From Pseudomonadota bacterium (GTDB taxonomy: Bacteria > Pseudomonadota > Gammaproteobacteria > Pseudomonadales > Azotimanducaceae), in contig JACZXA010000009.1 in assembly GCA_022571865.1 (NCBI GenBank), positions 1-44,254 of the forward strand: 44,254 bases of DNA. The letters are read 5' to 3'. The translations under genes and the position numbers were made by a program. Numbering within the stretch: the stretch's first letter is position 1; each line of letters begins with the position of its first letter. The notes under the pieces are model-generated. The model did no database searches, had not been told where the DNA came from, and was given only the letters and a program-made list of their open reading frames with translations. Shown here in pieces: positions 1-8,164 of the stretch.

Positions 1-183
1 ATGGTTGGAAGAGAAAATAGTCAAGGTTTCTATATCGTATCACTCCGTACTGAGTCAGGATACCCAGAGTGTAGCACCTTTGAATTAGTTGAAAATGGCG
101 AGCTTAGCGTATCTACCCAAAAAATGAATGTAAGTGATGAAGTTGTTCACTCATATGTTGCAAATCAGAAAGCCTATCAATAA
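1..183 (+). CDS. Unrecognised small ORF, possibly 5'-truncated
   Basis: A 60-codon reading frame is open from the first base of the window and ends at TAA (181-183). The ATG at position 1 may be an internal Met, so the gene may begin upstream of the window. I do not recognise the product; it is hydrophilic with no membrane segment or motif I can name. Base composition is more AT-rich than the yggU-yggT block that follows. The stop codon lies in the first bases of an imperfect inverted repeat (181-242). This is the arrangement typical of integron gene cassettes, where the ORF stop falls at the left edge of attC. A cassette origin is inference; it could equally be a chance ORF. Confidence 0.35.
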   Translation: MVGRENSQGFYIVSLRTESGYPECSTFELVENGELSVSTQKMNVSDEVVHSYVANQKAYQ

Positions 184-242
184 CATCCAATGGATTGCCG
201 TACCCTTCGCTGGCGCTATGGGTCCGTCAACCGCTGATGTTA
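181..242 (+). repeat. attC-like imperfect inverted repeat
   Basis: The ends TAACATC (181-187) and GATGTTA (236-242) are perfect inverted copies. Inside them, TTG-CG-ACCC (195-205, with mismatches) pairs with GGGT-CG-CAA (220-230) around a 14-nt loop, and the two stems are offset by a 2-nt bulge. A hairpin with TAAC/GTTA termini, internal mismatches and an ORF stop at its left edge resembles an integron attC site. The right core GTTAGCG departs from the GTTRRRY consensus and no integrase gene is in the window, so this call is tentative. It has no T-run, so it does not look like an intrinsic terminator. Confidence 0.35.
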
Positions 243-566
243 GCGTTAAAACCTCGATCGTTCGCTACCAGTCACCAAAATCTTCATCACTTCGTACAGC
301 CGCTCTTGATACAATTGAAGTGGTCAGTAAATAGCCTTCTCGAGATATTGACTAAACCGACGGAATCGGCTCGAGCCTGATCGGACATCCGTAACAACCG
401 TGGATAAGGAGTCGAGTGGACGGCGGAGTCTAAAACACTGGCCAGGCAAGCAGAAGGGTCAAAAAAGAGGTTAGGCCTTTGCGTGGTCGAAAAGGTTCCT
501 GCGATCAAAACACGAAATCGGCCCGTTTCCCCGCTCTTTTTCGCCGCGCAGCGCCTTGTGCACCCC
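243..566. other. Gene-free stretch
   Basis: I see no convincing gene here. The short ORFs on both strands are unlike known proteins and overlap each other. No tRNA fold or clear T-tailed terminator for the minus-strand yggU transcript was found. Composition shifts from AT-richer near the left edge to the general GC level by about position 400, so the join between accessory-looking DNA and the conserved chromosome probably lies in this stretch. Confidence 0.4.
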
Positions 567-842
567 TCAACGGTGGATCTGCGAGGGAACCCGGCCCGGA
601 CGATCCACCCGAATCAGCTTGATGCGGCTGTTTGCTCCGTGCTCGATATGAACGGAACTGGGTGAGGGGGCGAATGAATTAGCCAGGAATTTCTTGAGTG
701 CGGTGTTGGCCTTCCCAGCGATCGGGGTGGCGCTCAACCGCACGACGGCATGGCCGGTCCTCGGTTCCCCCCAACCTGTTTTTTTGGCGCGGGTAATGAC
801 TTTACCGGTGAAGCGCACACTGTCTTCGGCCACCGGTTTCAA
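567..842 (-). CDS. yggU: YggU/DUF167 family protein
   Basis: A 91-residue protein of the DUF167 (YggU) family, a small alpha/beta fold of unknown biochemical role that is usually encoded next to yggT. The family core is visible: a beta strand rich in Arg/Lys near residues 12-20, then VVRLSATPIAGKANTALKKF (about 33-52), matching the conserved pattern V(R/K)LTAPPVxGKANxAL, and a closing SRIKLIRV strand. The first codon is TTG at 842, two bases after the yggT stop, which suggests translational coupling. The N-terminal strand is less conserved than usual (VITRAKK in place of V-x-P-x-A-S/K), so function is not certain. It is the last gene of the yggS-proC-yggT-yggU run. Confidence 0.8.
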   Translation of the reverse strand: MKPVAEDSVRFTGKVITRAKKTGWGEPRTGHAVVRLSATPIAGKANTALKKFLANSFAPSPSSVHIEHGANSRIKLIRVDRPGRVPSQIHR

Positions 843-844
843 TG

Positions 845-1393
845 TTACAGCACGGTTGCGAACAACTTCGGCACGATGATCTCGATAACGCCGAGGAGCA
901 GGAAGACCAGGATAGGAGAGAAGTCGAGCCCACCCATGGGTGGCAACAGTCGTCTTGCCGGGGCGAGTACCGGTTCGGTGATCTGCCGTAGCAGAGAAAG
1001 AATTGGATGCTGGCTGCCGGGGGCGATGAAACTGGCGATGATGACGATGAGGATGATCCAGCGGATGCCGGAGACGAACAACAACATCACTTGCATCAGG
1101 CTGACCAAAATAATCGGAATGAACTCCATGGCGCTTTCCCTAATGGTGGCGGTGGACACCTGTAGCACGATCTGAGTGATCCACACGGCAACAAAAGCGG
1201 CAAAATCCAGATTCTTGTAACCCGGTAATACCTGCCTGATGGGACGCAGAAGCGGGTCGGTGAAGCGCACGATTCCCTGGGAAATGGGGTTGTAGAAGTC
1301 CGCTCGGCAGGCCTGCAGTAGAAAGCGGGCAACGAACAATATCGTGACGAGCTGCAGAATAGCCGTGATCAGATAATATAAAATATCGTTCAT
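845..1393 (-). CDS. yggT: YggT family integral membrane protein
   Basis: 182 residues with two tandem YGGT repeats. Each has a hydrophobic hairpin followed by a conserved segment: DPLLRPIRQVLPG near residues 45-58, and the matching EPVLAPARRLLPPMGGLDFSPI in the second half. Hydrophobic stretches at about 3-25, 65-85, 95-125 and 155-180 indicate four membrane passes. The family is linked to osmotic and potassium homeostasis in E. coli and to division-site or photosystem assembly factors in other lineages; its exact role is unsettled. The ATG at 1391-1393 overlaps the proC stop (ATGA), showing a coupled operon. Downstream yggU follows after two bases. Confidence 0.92.
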   Translation of the reverse strand: MNDILYYLITAILQLVTILFVARFLLQACRADFYNPISQGIVRFTDPLLRPIRQVLPGYKNLDFAAFVAVWITQIVLQVSTATIRESAMEFIPIILVSLMQVMLLFVSGIRWIILIVIIASFIAPGSQHPILSLLRQITEPVLAPARRLLPPMGGLDFSPILVFLLLGVIEIIVPKLFATVL

Positions 1394-2235
1394 GGGTTTC
1401 CGAATTCCTCAGCTAATTCTTCCGCCCTGCGGGTTGCCCCAGCCAGAGCTTGTTTGATGGCGCCATGCACATCGTGTTCGTTAAGTATAGATAGTGCACG
1501 TTCCGTCGTCCCGCCGGGAGAGGTCACGTTTTCGCGCAGCGTTGCAGGCGATGGATCGCCGTTGCGAGCCATACAGGCTGCACCGTATGCAGTCTCCAGG
1601 GTCAAAAACATTGCAGTTTTCTTGTCGAGACCCAGTTCAACGGCCGAGGCGACCATGGCTTCCATCAGGTAGAAGAAGTAAGCCGGTCCGCTACCTGAGA
1701 CGGCGGTGACGGCGTCCAACTGAGTTTCATCGGTTAACCACACCACCTTACCAGCGGCTTCCATGATGTGTTGAGCGGTTGCGTGCTGATTTGGAGTAAC
1801 GTGAGCATTTCCGTACAGGGCGGTGACACCCACACCCAGGAGGGCGGGCGTGTTGGGCATACAACGCACAATGGGTTGCTCCTCGCTCGTCCAGTTCCGG
1901 AGGCTACCAATGGGTACGCCTGCGGCAACGGAGATCAGGAGTTGAGAATCGCCCTGGATCGTCAAACCGTTGAGCACCGAACGGAGCACTTGCGGTTTTA
2001 CCGCGGCTACGATGACGTCCGCCCCTTCGATGGCCGGGGCATTATCGGCGTAGGTGGTAACCCCCAGCGCCTCGATGAGGTTACGTTGCTCCACAGACGG
2101 GTCACTAGCGCAAATATCGGTTGAATTATGTCCGCTTGCGACTAACCCGTTGATGAGGCTACGCGCCATGTTGCCTGCGCCGATGAAGGCGATCCGGGTG
2201 GTACCAGGATTTGCTTGCTCGGGTTGATCGTTCAA
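1390..2235 (-). CDS. proC: Pyrroline-5-carboxylate reductase
   Basis: The 281-residue P5C reductase catalyses the last step of proline synthesis, NAD(P)H reduction of pyrroline-5-carboxylate, in the cytosol. The N-terminal Rossmann motif IAFIGAGNMARSLINGL (about 15-31) binds the dinucleotide. The family signature appears in VTAVSGSGPAYFFYLMEAM (about 170-188), and SPGGTT follows near residue 240 in the C-terminal dimerisation domain. The start is TTG at 2235 with AAGGA about 8 nt upstream; no ATG gives a better N-terminus. It lies 10 bp after yggS and overlaps yggT by 4 bp. Length is normal (E. coli 269). Confidence 0.95.
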   Translation of the reverse strand: MNDQPEQANPGTTRIAFIGAGNMARSLINGLVASGHNSTDICASDPSVEQRNLIEALGVTTYADNAPAIEGADVIVAAVKPQVLRSVLNGLTIQGDSQLLISVAAGVPIGSLRNWTSEEQPIVRCMPNTPALLGVGVTALYGNAHVTPNQHATAQHIMEAAGKVVWLTDETQLDAVTAVSGSGPAYFFYLMEAMVASAVELGLDKKTAMFLTLETAYGAACMARNGDPSPATLRENVTSPGGTTERALSILNEHDVHGAIKQALAGATRRAEELAEEFGNP

Positions 2236-2245
2236 ATAAGTGTCC

Positions 2246-2935
2246 TTAGCTTCTCGGTCCGAATATTGCGGTGCCTACCCTTACATGAGTCGCACCAGCG
2301 CTGATCGCGTCGCGATAGTCCCCGCTCATCCCCATGGAAAGTGTATCCCACTGGTCCGCTAAGGGACGCAGCGAATCGAAAATTTCCGCGAGATGCGAGT
2401 AGCTGTTACCGGGTTCTGAGGATCGATCAAGCATCGTCATCAGCCCGCGAACCTTGACCCTCGGCAGATCCATCAGAACGTTTAGCAATTCCGCTGTGTC
2501 TGCCGGAGCAACGCCTGCTTTGTTGGGGTCTCCGTCGACATTTACCTGAATACAAAGGTTGAGTACTTTGCCGTCGGGACATTGTTCGCTCAATCGACGG
2601 GCGATTTTGACCCGGTCTATCGTATGGATCCATTGAAAGTATGTCGCAATTGCGCGGGTTTTGTTTGACTGGATCGCTCCGATGAAATGCCAGCGTAACC
2701 CCAGATGGGCCAATGATTCGATCTTGGGGATTGCTTCTTGCAGGAAATTTTCACCGAAATCCTCAATACCGGCGGACGCCGCTTTGCTGATGTCTGAGGC
2801 GGGTTTGCGTTTCGAGACGGCGATCAGGCGAACCTCTGCAGGGTTTCGATCTGCTGCACGGGCGGCCTGGCTGATGGCGTCTTTTACCGCCACGATATTT
2901 TCGGAGATATTTTCGGAGATGGAGCGCAAAGCCAT
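2246..2935 (-). CDS. yggS: PLP homeostasis protein YggS
   Basis: 229 residues of the YggS/PROSC (PLPBP) family: an alanine-racemase-like TIM barrel that carries pyridoxal phosphate and buffers PLP and amino-acid pools rather than acting as a known enzyme. The PLP lysine lies in LIAVSKRKP (about residues 39-47). Later motifs are FGENFLQE, WHFIGAIQSNK, GLMTM and SMGMSGDYRDAI, all typical. The frame stays open upstream, but homology starts at MALRSISENI, so the ATG at 2933-2935 was chosen; no strong Shine-Dalgarno is visible. Close to the N-terminus a perfect 12-nt tandem duplication (2894-2917) gives a repeated SENI. It is divergent from pilT and heads the proC-yggT-yggU operon. Confidence 0.94.
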   Translation of the reverse strand: MALRSISENISENIVAVKDAISQAARAADRNPAEVRLIAVSKRKPASDISKAASAGIEDFGENFLQEAIPKIESLAHLGLRWHFIGAIQSNKTRAIATYFQWIHTIDRVKIARRLSEQCPDGKVLNLCIQVNVDGDPNKAGVAPADTAELLNVLMDLPRVKVRGLMTMLDRSSEPGNSYSHLAEIFDSLRPLADQWDTLSMGMSGDYRDAISAGATHVRVGTAIFGPRS

Positions 2936-3101
2936 AGTGCCAACGGTGTCGCAGATTTCGCACGCCTCCAGAGTAGAGTCGATTAGAGCGTGGTTAATCA
3001 GTAACTTAGATAATACTATAGGTAAGTCCGGCGTGAGCTTTACTTCCTTCGGTTTTGATCTTGGGTAATGGCGGGCAACTAGAGGTAGACAAGGACAGCT
3101 A

Positions 3102-4136
3102 ATGGATATCACCGAACTCCTCGCGTTCAGCGCGAAGCAAGGCGCTTCCGACCTGCATATCTCGGCGGGGTTACCGCCGATGATTCGGGTGGATGGTGAC
3201 GTACGACGCATCAATTTACCGCCGCTCGAGCACTCCGAGGTGCACTCGCTCATCTACGAGATAATGAACGATAAGCAGCGCAAGGACTATGAAGAGTTCT
3301 TGGAAACCGACTTTTCGTTCGAGGTTCCCGGAGTTGCCCGTTTCCGGGTGAACGCATTCAACCAGAATCGCGGCGCAGGTGCCGTGTTCCGAACAATTCC
3401 CTCCAAGGTGCTCACTATGGAGGATCTTGAAATGGGCCAGGTCTTCAAAGACATCGCCATGGTGCCCCGGGGTCTGGTCCTGGTGACCGGTCCGACCGGT
3501 TCGGGAAAGAGCACCACACTCGCGGCGATGGTGGATTTCATCAACGACAAACGTTATGACCACATCCTCACCATTGAAGATCCTATTGAATTTGTCCACG
3601 AAAGCAAAAAATGTCTCGTGAACCAGCGCGAGGTGCATCGCGATACCCACGGCTTCAACGAAGCGCTGCGCTCGGCATTACGAGAAGACCCGGACATTAT
3701 TCTCATCGGTGAACTCAGAGACCTCGAAACTATCCGTCTTGCACTCACCGCGGCGGAAACCGGACACCTGGTGCTTGGGACTTTACACACCACATCGGCG
3801 GCAAAAACGATCGACCGGATGATCGACGTATTCCCTGCTGAAGAAAAGGCGATGGTGCGTTCCCAGTTGTCAGAGTCGTTGCAGGCGGTTATCTCTCAGA
3901 CACTGCTCAAGCGGGCCAATGGAGGCCGGGTTGCAGCACATGAAATCATGATCGGGACCCCGGCGATACGGAACCTCATCCGCGAAGGCAAAGTGGCGCA
4001 AATGTATTCGGCGATTCAGACCAGTGCCAGTGTCGGAATGATAACCCTTGATCAATGTTTGCAGGACATGGTAGAGAAGCGGGTAATCACCCGTGAAATT
4101 GCGCGCGAGCAAGCCAAGATTCCGGACAATTTTTAG
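3102..4136 (+). CDS. pilT: Type IV pilus retraction ATPase PilT
   Basis: The 344-residue hexameric secretion-superfamily ATPase depolymerises type IV pili at the inner membrane, driving twitching motility. Visible motifs: N-terminal PAS-like domain with ASDLHISAG; Walker A GPTGSGKSTTLAAM (about 129-142); Asp box HILTIEDPIEFVHE; Walker B DPDIILIGELRDLETI; His box TGHLVLGTLHTTSAAKTIDR; and the PilT-specific AIRNLIREGK near residue 288. AAGGACAGCTA precedes the ATG. Length matches the family (344 in Pseudomonas). It is followed after 20 bp by its paralogue pilU, and the Pil-Chp system that controls such motors is encoded about 3 kb downstream. Confidence 0.98.
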   Translation: MDITELLAFSAKQGASDLHISAGLPPMIRVDGDVRRINLPPLEHSEVHSLIYEIMNDKQRKDYEEFLETDFSFEVPGVARFRVNAFNQNRGAGAVFRTIPSKVLTMEDLEMGQVFKDIAMVPRGLVLVTGPTGSGKSTTLAAMVDFINDKRYDHILTIEDPIEFVHESKKCLVNQREVHRDTHGFNEALRSALREDPDIILIGELRDLETIRLALTAAETGHLVLGTLHTTSAAKTIDRMIDVFPAEEKAMVRSQLSESLQAVISQTLLKRANGGRVAAHEIMIGTPAIRNLIREGKVAQMYSAIQTSASVGMITLDQCLQDMVEKRVITREIAREQAKIPDNF

Positions 4137-4156
4137 AGCGTTTAGAGGACACCAGT

Positions 4157-5299
4157 ATGGAATTCGACAAACTGCTCAAACTGGTCGTGGAGAAAGGGGC
4201 ATCTGACCTCTTCATTACCCCAGGTAAACCGCCGATGCTCAAGATCAATGGCAAACTGTTTGCTGCGGGTCAGTCGAGCCTGGCCCCGGAGCAGGCAAGA
4301 GAGGTTGTGCTCGGTGTCATGAATGAAGATCAGCAGGCCGTTTTCCTGAGTGAGCACGAGTGCAACTTTGCCATCAACACCCGGGGTCTTGGCCGTTTCC
4401 GAGTGAGCGCCTTCTTTCAGCGCAACCTAGTCGGTATGGTGCTGCGGCGAATCGAGGCGAATATTCCGTTGATCTCCGACTTGGGCCTGCCGGTCATCGT
4501 CGAAGAACTTGCCATGACCAAACGGGGTCTGATTATTTTTGTCGGGGCCACGGGTACGGGCAAGTCGACGTCCCTCGCCGCGATGATCGGACATCGTAAC
4601 GAAAATTCTTCCGGGCATATCATCAGCATCGAAGATCCCATCGAATTCATTCACCAGCACAAGGGCTGCATCATCACCCAGCGGGAAGTGGGCGTGGATA
4701 CCGAATCCTTCGAGGTGGCGTTGAAAAACACCCTGCGTCAGGCGCCCGATGTGATCATGATCGGTGAGGTGCGTACCCGGGAAACCATGGAGCACGCCAT
4801 TACCTTTGCCGAAACCGGCCATCTGTGCCTGTGTACGTTGCATGCCAACAACGCCAACCAGGCGTTGGACCGGATTATCCATTTTTTCCCTAGCGACCGA
4901 CACGACCAGATCTGGATGGATCTCTCGTTGAATCTGCGCGCAATGGTCGCACAGCAACTCGTGCCGACGGTCGACGGGCAAAGTCGGCGGGCGGTAATCG
5001 AGGTATTGGTCAACACACCACTGATGTCTGACCACATCCGCAAGGGCGACGTCCACCTGTTGAAGGAGCTCATGGGCAAGTCCAGAGAGCAGGGCATGCA
5101 GACCTTTGACCAGGCGCTCTACACCCTCTACAGCGAAGGTGAGATTACTTACGACGCAGCGTTAGCCCATGCTGATTCGGCGAATGACTTGCGCCTGTTG
5201 ATCAAACTCGGCAACGATGCGGACCCGGACCCGATGGAGTCGGTGGATGCTTTCAAGCTCGAAGACGACCAGGACTCCGTGCTCAGCTACCGACGCTGA
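4157..5299 (+). CDS. pilU: Pilus retraction ATPase-like protein PilU
   Basis: This 380-residue PilT paralogue works as a PilT-dependent accessory retraction ATPase that increases force. It has the same domain plan: ASDLFITPGKPP near the N-terminus, Walker A GATGTGKSTSLAAM (about 131-144), HIISIEDPIEFIH, Walker B APDVIMIGEVRTRETM, and TGHLCLCTLHANNANQALDR. PilU-like features are FFPSDRHDQIWMDLSLNLRAMVAQQL, given here only as a stretch around residues 235-260, and a ~35-residue acidic C-terminal tail absent from PilT. It sits 20 bp after pilT, almost certainly in one transcript. The gene converges with ruvX, with only 18 bp between the two stops and no obvious terminator. Confidence 0.96.
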   Translation: MEFDKLLKLVVEKGASDLFITPGKPPMLKINGKLFAAGQSSLAPEQAREVVLGVMNEDQQAVFLSEHECNFAINTRGLGRFRVSAFFQRNLVGMVLRRIEANIPLISDLGLPVIVEELAMTKRGLIIFVGATGTGKSTSLAAMIGHRNENSSGHIISIEDPIEFIHQHKGCIITQREVGVDTESFEVALKNTLRQAPDVIMIGEVRTRETMEHAITFAETGHLCLCTLHANNANQALDRIIHFFPSDRHDQIWMDLSLNLRAMVAQQLVPTVDGQSRRAVIEVLVNTPLMSDHIRKGDVHLLKELMGKSREQGMQTFDQALYTLYSEGEITYDAALAHADSANDLRLLIKLGNDADPDPMESVDAFKLEDDQDSVLSYRR

Positions 5300-5317
5300 C
5301 CCTGAAAGTAGCAAGAT

Positions 5318-5713
5318 TCAACTGTTGAGGTAGGTTTCGGCGATCAGCTTCGCCGCGATTTCGTGTGCACCCTTGAAGTCGATCCGTTTTGCTTCGAAGG
5401 TGGTCAATCTCTCATCGACCATATGTACCGCCAGCGAATAACGTTGTTCCAGCTTTACGGCAAAACCACGGGCCCTCTCAGCCATTTCGCTTTCGGTGTT
5501 GTCCATGTTCAGCGGGAGCCCAACAAGTAGAGTCTGCGGCTTCCAGGTGTGGATGAGTTTGCCTAGCTGGTCCCAGTCCGGGTTCCCGTCTCTGGCTGAT
5601 ATGGTCGTGAGAGGGTTTGCGCTATGGGTGACAGATTGACCAATGGCCACCCCGATATGCCGCATTCCGAAGTCGAATGCGATGACATATCCCTCCGGCA
5701 TGGATGGGCGCAT
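5318..5713 (-). CDS. ruvX: Holliday junction resolvase-like YqgF/RuvX
   Basis: 131 residues with an RNase H-like fold. Family members process the 5' end of pre-16S rRNA and have been proposed as Holliday-junction nucleases. Conserved acidic motifs are seen: FDFGMRHIGVA near the N-terminus, LVGLPLNMDNTESEM in the middle, and VDERLTTFEA towards the C-terminus. The catalytic Asp/Glu set therefore appears intact. I chose the ATG at 5711-5713; a TTG one codon earlier and an ATG at 5699-5701 are alternatives, and the ribosome site is weak in all cases. It follows yqgE by 11 bp and ends the gshB-tonB-yqgE-ruvX operon. Confidence 0.93.
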   Translation of the reverse strand: MRPSMPEGYVIAFDFGMRHIGVAIGQSVTHSANPLTTISARDGNPDWDQLGKLIHTWKPQTLLVGLPLNMDNTESEMAERARGFAVKLEQRYSLAVHMVDERLTTFEAKRIDFKGAHEIAAKLIAETYLNS

Positions 5714-5724
5714 CAAATAAGGAC

Positions 5725-6294
5725 TCAGGAATGTCCGGCTTGGCCGGACATTAGCCGGAAATCGATCCCAAGTGTGGCCGCGGCCTTGTTAACCCGATCG
5801 GGATAAGGAACGTTGAAGAGAATTTCGCGGTTAGCAGGACAGGTTAACCAACTGTTTTCTGTGATTTCCTGCTCGAGCTGACCTTCAGCCCAACCGGCAT
5901 AACCGAGGGTTACCAGGTACTCGCTGGGACCACGGTTTTCCGCGATGGCTTCCAGAACCTCCCGGCCCGTGGTCAGCATCAAGCCGTTTCCCAAGTCGAG
6001 CGAAGCGGGGAAATTGTTGTCGTCGTTCGCGTCATCCGTGTATAGAACGAAACCCTGTGCGCCGGAGACCGGCCCACCTTCGAGTACGGGCACCTCGGCC
6101 GTGGTACTGTCGGCGTTGATGCCGAGCTGACTGAGTAACTCGGCTAGAGTGATATCAGTTGGACGATTGACCATCAATCCCATCGCGCCCTGTGCGTTGT
6201 GCTCACAGATATAGGTCAGCGTGGCACCGAAATAGGAACCGGCAAGACCGGGCATCGCCAGGAGAAAATGGTTTTTCAGGTTGTCAGCTGCCAA
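5725..6294 (-). CDS. yqgE: YqgE/AlgH family protein
   Basis: A 189-residue UPF0301 (YqgE/AlgH) protein. AlgH was named from an alginate-regulation phenotype in Pseudomonas, but its molecular role is unresolved. Family motifs: NHFLLAMPGLAGSYFGATLTY at about residues 8-28 (first part NHFLLAMPGL), NAQGAMGLMVNRP, EVPVLEGGPV, GFVLYT, and GYAGWAEGQLEQEI. The frame extends further upstream but conservation starts at AADNLKNHF. A TTG at 6292-6294 with GAGG seven bases upstream gives a normal-length protein and overlaps the tonB stop by 11 bp, so translation is probably coupled. The neighbourhood gshB-tonB-yqgE-ruvX is conserved in gammaproteobacteria. Confidence 0.92.
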   Translation of the reverse strand: MAADNLKNHFLLAMPGLAGSYFGATLTYICEHNAQGAMGLMVNRPTDITLAELLSQLGINADSTTAEVPVLEGGPVSGAQGFVLYTDDANDDNNFPASLDLGNGLMLTTGREVLEAIAENRGPSEYLVTLGYAGWAEGQLEQEITENSWLTCPANREILFNVPYPDRVNKAAATLGIDFRLMSGQAGHS

Positions 6295-7138
6295 GTCGAG
6301 TCCTCGCGCGGGAAAATTTCCAGGTACGAATGATTTCCAGCTGATCGTACGCCTTGCGCATCTCCACAGGGAAGTCTTGAAATGGCGCCGCCTGGCGCAC
6401 GATACGCAAAGCGGCGTCATCCAGGGATTTGTAACCAGACGATTCAAGTATACGCACTTCCTTAAGCGACCCGTCGAAACGAAGAACCACCAGCATGCGA
6501 AGATTGCCGTCCTTGCCAGGGTAGTTGGCGGTTCCAATGCGCTCGACCTTCTTGCGCCAGGTGTTCAGATACGCGGCTTCGAATGCGGATTTACTCGATA
6601 CGCTCGTCAACCGTTTTACCCGGGGTCGCCGGGCTTCGGTCTGGCGGGTTTCGGCGATGCGCGCCTCCAGGCTTGCGATCTCTTTGGCGAGAGCTTCATA
6701 GGAAAGATTTTTGGTCCTGATTGGCGAAATAACCTCTTCCACCGGCACTTCGAGCTCAATGGTTGCCGCTTCTTCGGCGCTTGTCACCGTGGTGAGTAAC
6801 TCGCGCTTCTGAAATAGCGTGCGAGGGGTCGCCGCCAGCGGCTCCGATATCACTTCGGCGTATTTGTTGTCATGAAAATCAGCCTGTTCATCGGTGGTGG
6901 TTTCGAGTACCTCTTCGGCTGTGCCGCTCCCGAGTTGGTTGGCTTGAGCGATGAAATCGGCGTCCTCGGGTGCCTCGATGTCGCTGTGTTGAACGAGGGT
7001 GACCTCAATTGTCGGGCTCGCCTCAAGAGTGAGCTCCGAAGTGAACGTGACCCCTAAGATGATTGCGGCGTGTAGCGAGATTGCCAGAAAAAGCGTAAAG
7101 CCCAGTCGATCGCGGGGGGTTATTGTGGCGGCTACCAT
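6284..7138 (-). CDS. TonB-family energy transducer protein
   Basis: 284 residues with one N-terminal membrane anchor (about 13-33, FTLFLAISLHAAIILGVTF), a periplasmic linker with many Glu residues in place of the usual Pro-Lys repeats, a short helix-forming segment (ALAKEIASLEARIAETRQTE), and a C-terminal TonB fold. The latter contains YLNTWRKKVERIGTANYP and the stretch LRFDGSLKEVRILESSGYKSLDDAALRIV (about 213-241). TonB proteins carry proton-motive energy from ExbBD to outer-membrane receptors. No exbB/exbD genes are in this window, so the partner and substrate are unknown. This is the 'TonB3-like' position next to gshB in Pseudomonas, where a homologue affects twitching motility; a link with the adjacent pil genes is possible but inferred. 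Confidence 0.88.
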   Translation of the reverse strand: MVAATITPRDRLGFTLFLAISLHAAIILGVTFTSELTLEASPTIEVTLVQHSDIEAPEDADFIAQANQLGSGTAEEVLETTTDEQADFHDNKYAEVISEPLAATPRTLFQKRELLTTVTSAEEAATIELEVPVEEVISPIRTKNLSYEALAKEIASLEARIAETRQTEARRPRVKRLTSVSSKSAFEAAYLNTWRKKVERIGTANYPGKDGNLRMLVVLRFDGSLKEVRILESSGYKSLDDAALRIVRQAAPFQDFPVEMRKAYDQLEIIRTWKFSRARTRLGS

Positions 7139-7168
7139 GGTGTTCGAGGTAAACCTGTTGGTGATCGT

Positions 7169-8164
7169 TTAGAGTTTAGCGGCAACTGTGTCCATGAGCA
7201 TACCGCCAATATCCAGTGAAAACTGTGTATCGAGTTCGCGAATGCAAGTCGGACAGGTGACGTTGATTTCGGTTAGATAATCGCCGATTACGTCGATGCC
7301 GACGAAAGTCAGCCCGCGGCGCTTGAGCTCCGGGCCGATTTCAGCAGCAATCCAGCGATCTCTCTCGCTGAGTTCTTGGCCAACCCCCGTTCCTCCTGCG
7401 GCAAGGTTACCCCGGGATTCCCCTGCCATCGGCACTCGCGCCAGTGCATAAGGGACGGGTTCGCCGTCGATCATCAAGATACGCTTATCACCGGCACTGA
7501 TCTCGGGAAGATAGAGTTGGCCCATGATCTGTTCGGATCCCCCTTTGGTGAGCGTTTCGAGCACGACGGTGAGGTTTGGGTCGTTTTCCATGATGCGGAA
7601 TACCGAGGTACCGCCCATTCCGTCCAGGCGTTTGAAGACCACGTTTTTGTGAGTTTTATGGAAATCCCGCAACACGTCTTCACGGCGACTGACCACCAGG
7701 GGGGGGCAACACTGGGGGAATGCGGTAGCGAAGAACTTCTCGTTGCAGTCTCGCAGGCTCCCGGGGTGGTTGATCACATTAACCCCAAGCGATTGCGCCC
7801 GTTCGAGAAGGTAGGTGGAGTATATGTACTCCATGTCGAAAGGTGGATCCTTGCGCATCATGATGATGTCGAGGCTGGCTAGTGGGGTCATCTCAGGCTC
7901 GCCGAGGCGGTAACACCCGTCGTGTGCATCTTCAGGAGCAAGTGACTCGGCAAATTTGCCGGTCAATTCGAGGCTGCGAAGCAACCCCCGTGGTTCGCCC
8001 TCGACGAACAGGAGATCGCGTTGCTCAAGGTAGCTTACCTGCCATCCTCTGCGTTGCGCCGCGCGAATCATCGCGAGGGTGCTGTCCTTTTTGATGGAGA
8101 GCGTGGCAAGCGGATCCATGACAAATGCAATTTTCAGCCCATCGCGGTCAGTCTCATCGGGCAT
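7169..8164 (-). CDS. gshB: Glutathione synthetase
   Basis: The 331-residue ATP-grasp enzyme joins gamma-glutamylcysteine and glycine to make glutathione in the cytosol. Visible: N-terminal IAFVMDPLATLSIKKDSTLA (about 13-32), MMRKDPPFDMEYIYSTYLLE, VINHPGSLRDCNEKFFA, the ATP-grasp loop FKRLDGMGGTSVF, and GDKRILMIDGEPVPYALAR. The C-terminal metal/ATP motif is EINVTCPTCIREL. The ATG at 8162-8164 has GAGG eight bases upstream. Length is slightly above E. coli GshB (316), with the extra residues at the N-terminus. It is first in the minus-strand operon and divergent from pilG across 245 bp. Confidence 0.97.
   Translation of the reverse strand: MPDETDRDGLKIAFVMDPLATLSIKKDSTLAMIRAAQRRGWQVSYLEQRDLLFVEGEPRGLLRSLELTGKFAESLAPEDAHDGCYRLGEPEMTPLASLDIIMMRKDPPFDMEYIYSTYLLERAQSLGVNVINHPGSLRDCNEKFFATAFPQCCPPLVVSRREDVLRDFHKTHKNVVFKRLDGMGGTSVFRIMENDPNLTVVLETLTKGGSEQIMGQLYLPEISAGDKRILMIDGEPVPYALARVPMAGESRGNLAAGGTGVGQELSERDRWIAAEIGPELKRRGLTFVGIDVIGDYLTEINVTCPTCIRELDTQFSLDIGGMLMDTVAAKL

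Noticed and set aside
287-508. Minus-strand 73-codon ORF in the left gene-free region
   Set aside because: No recognisable motif, no clear ribosome site, and it overlaps similar-size ORFs in other frames.
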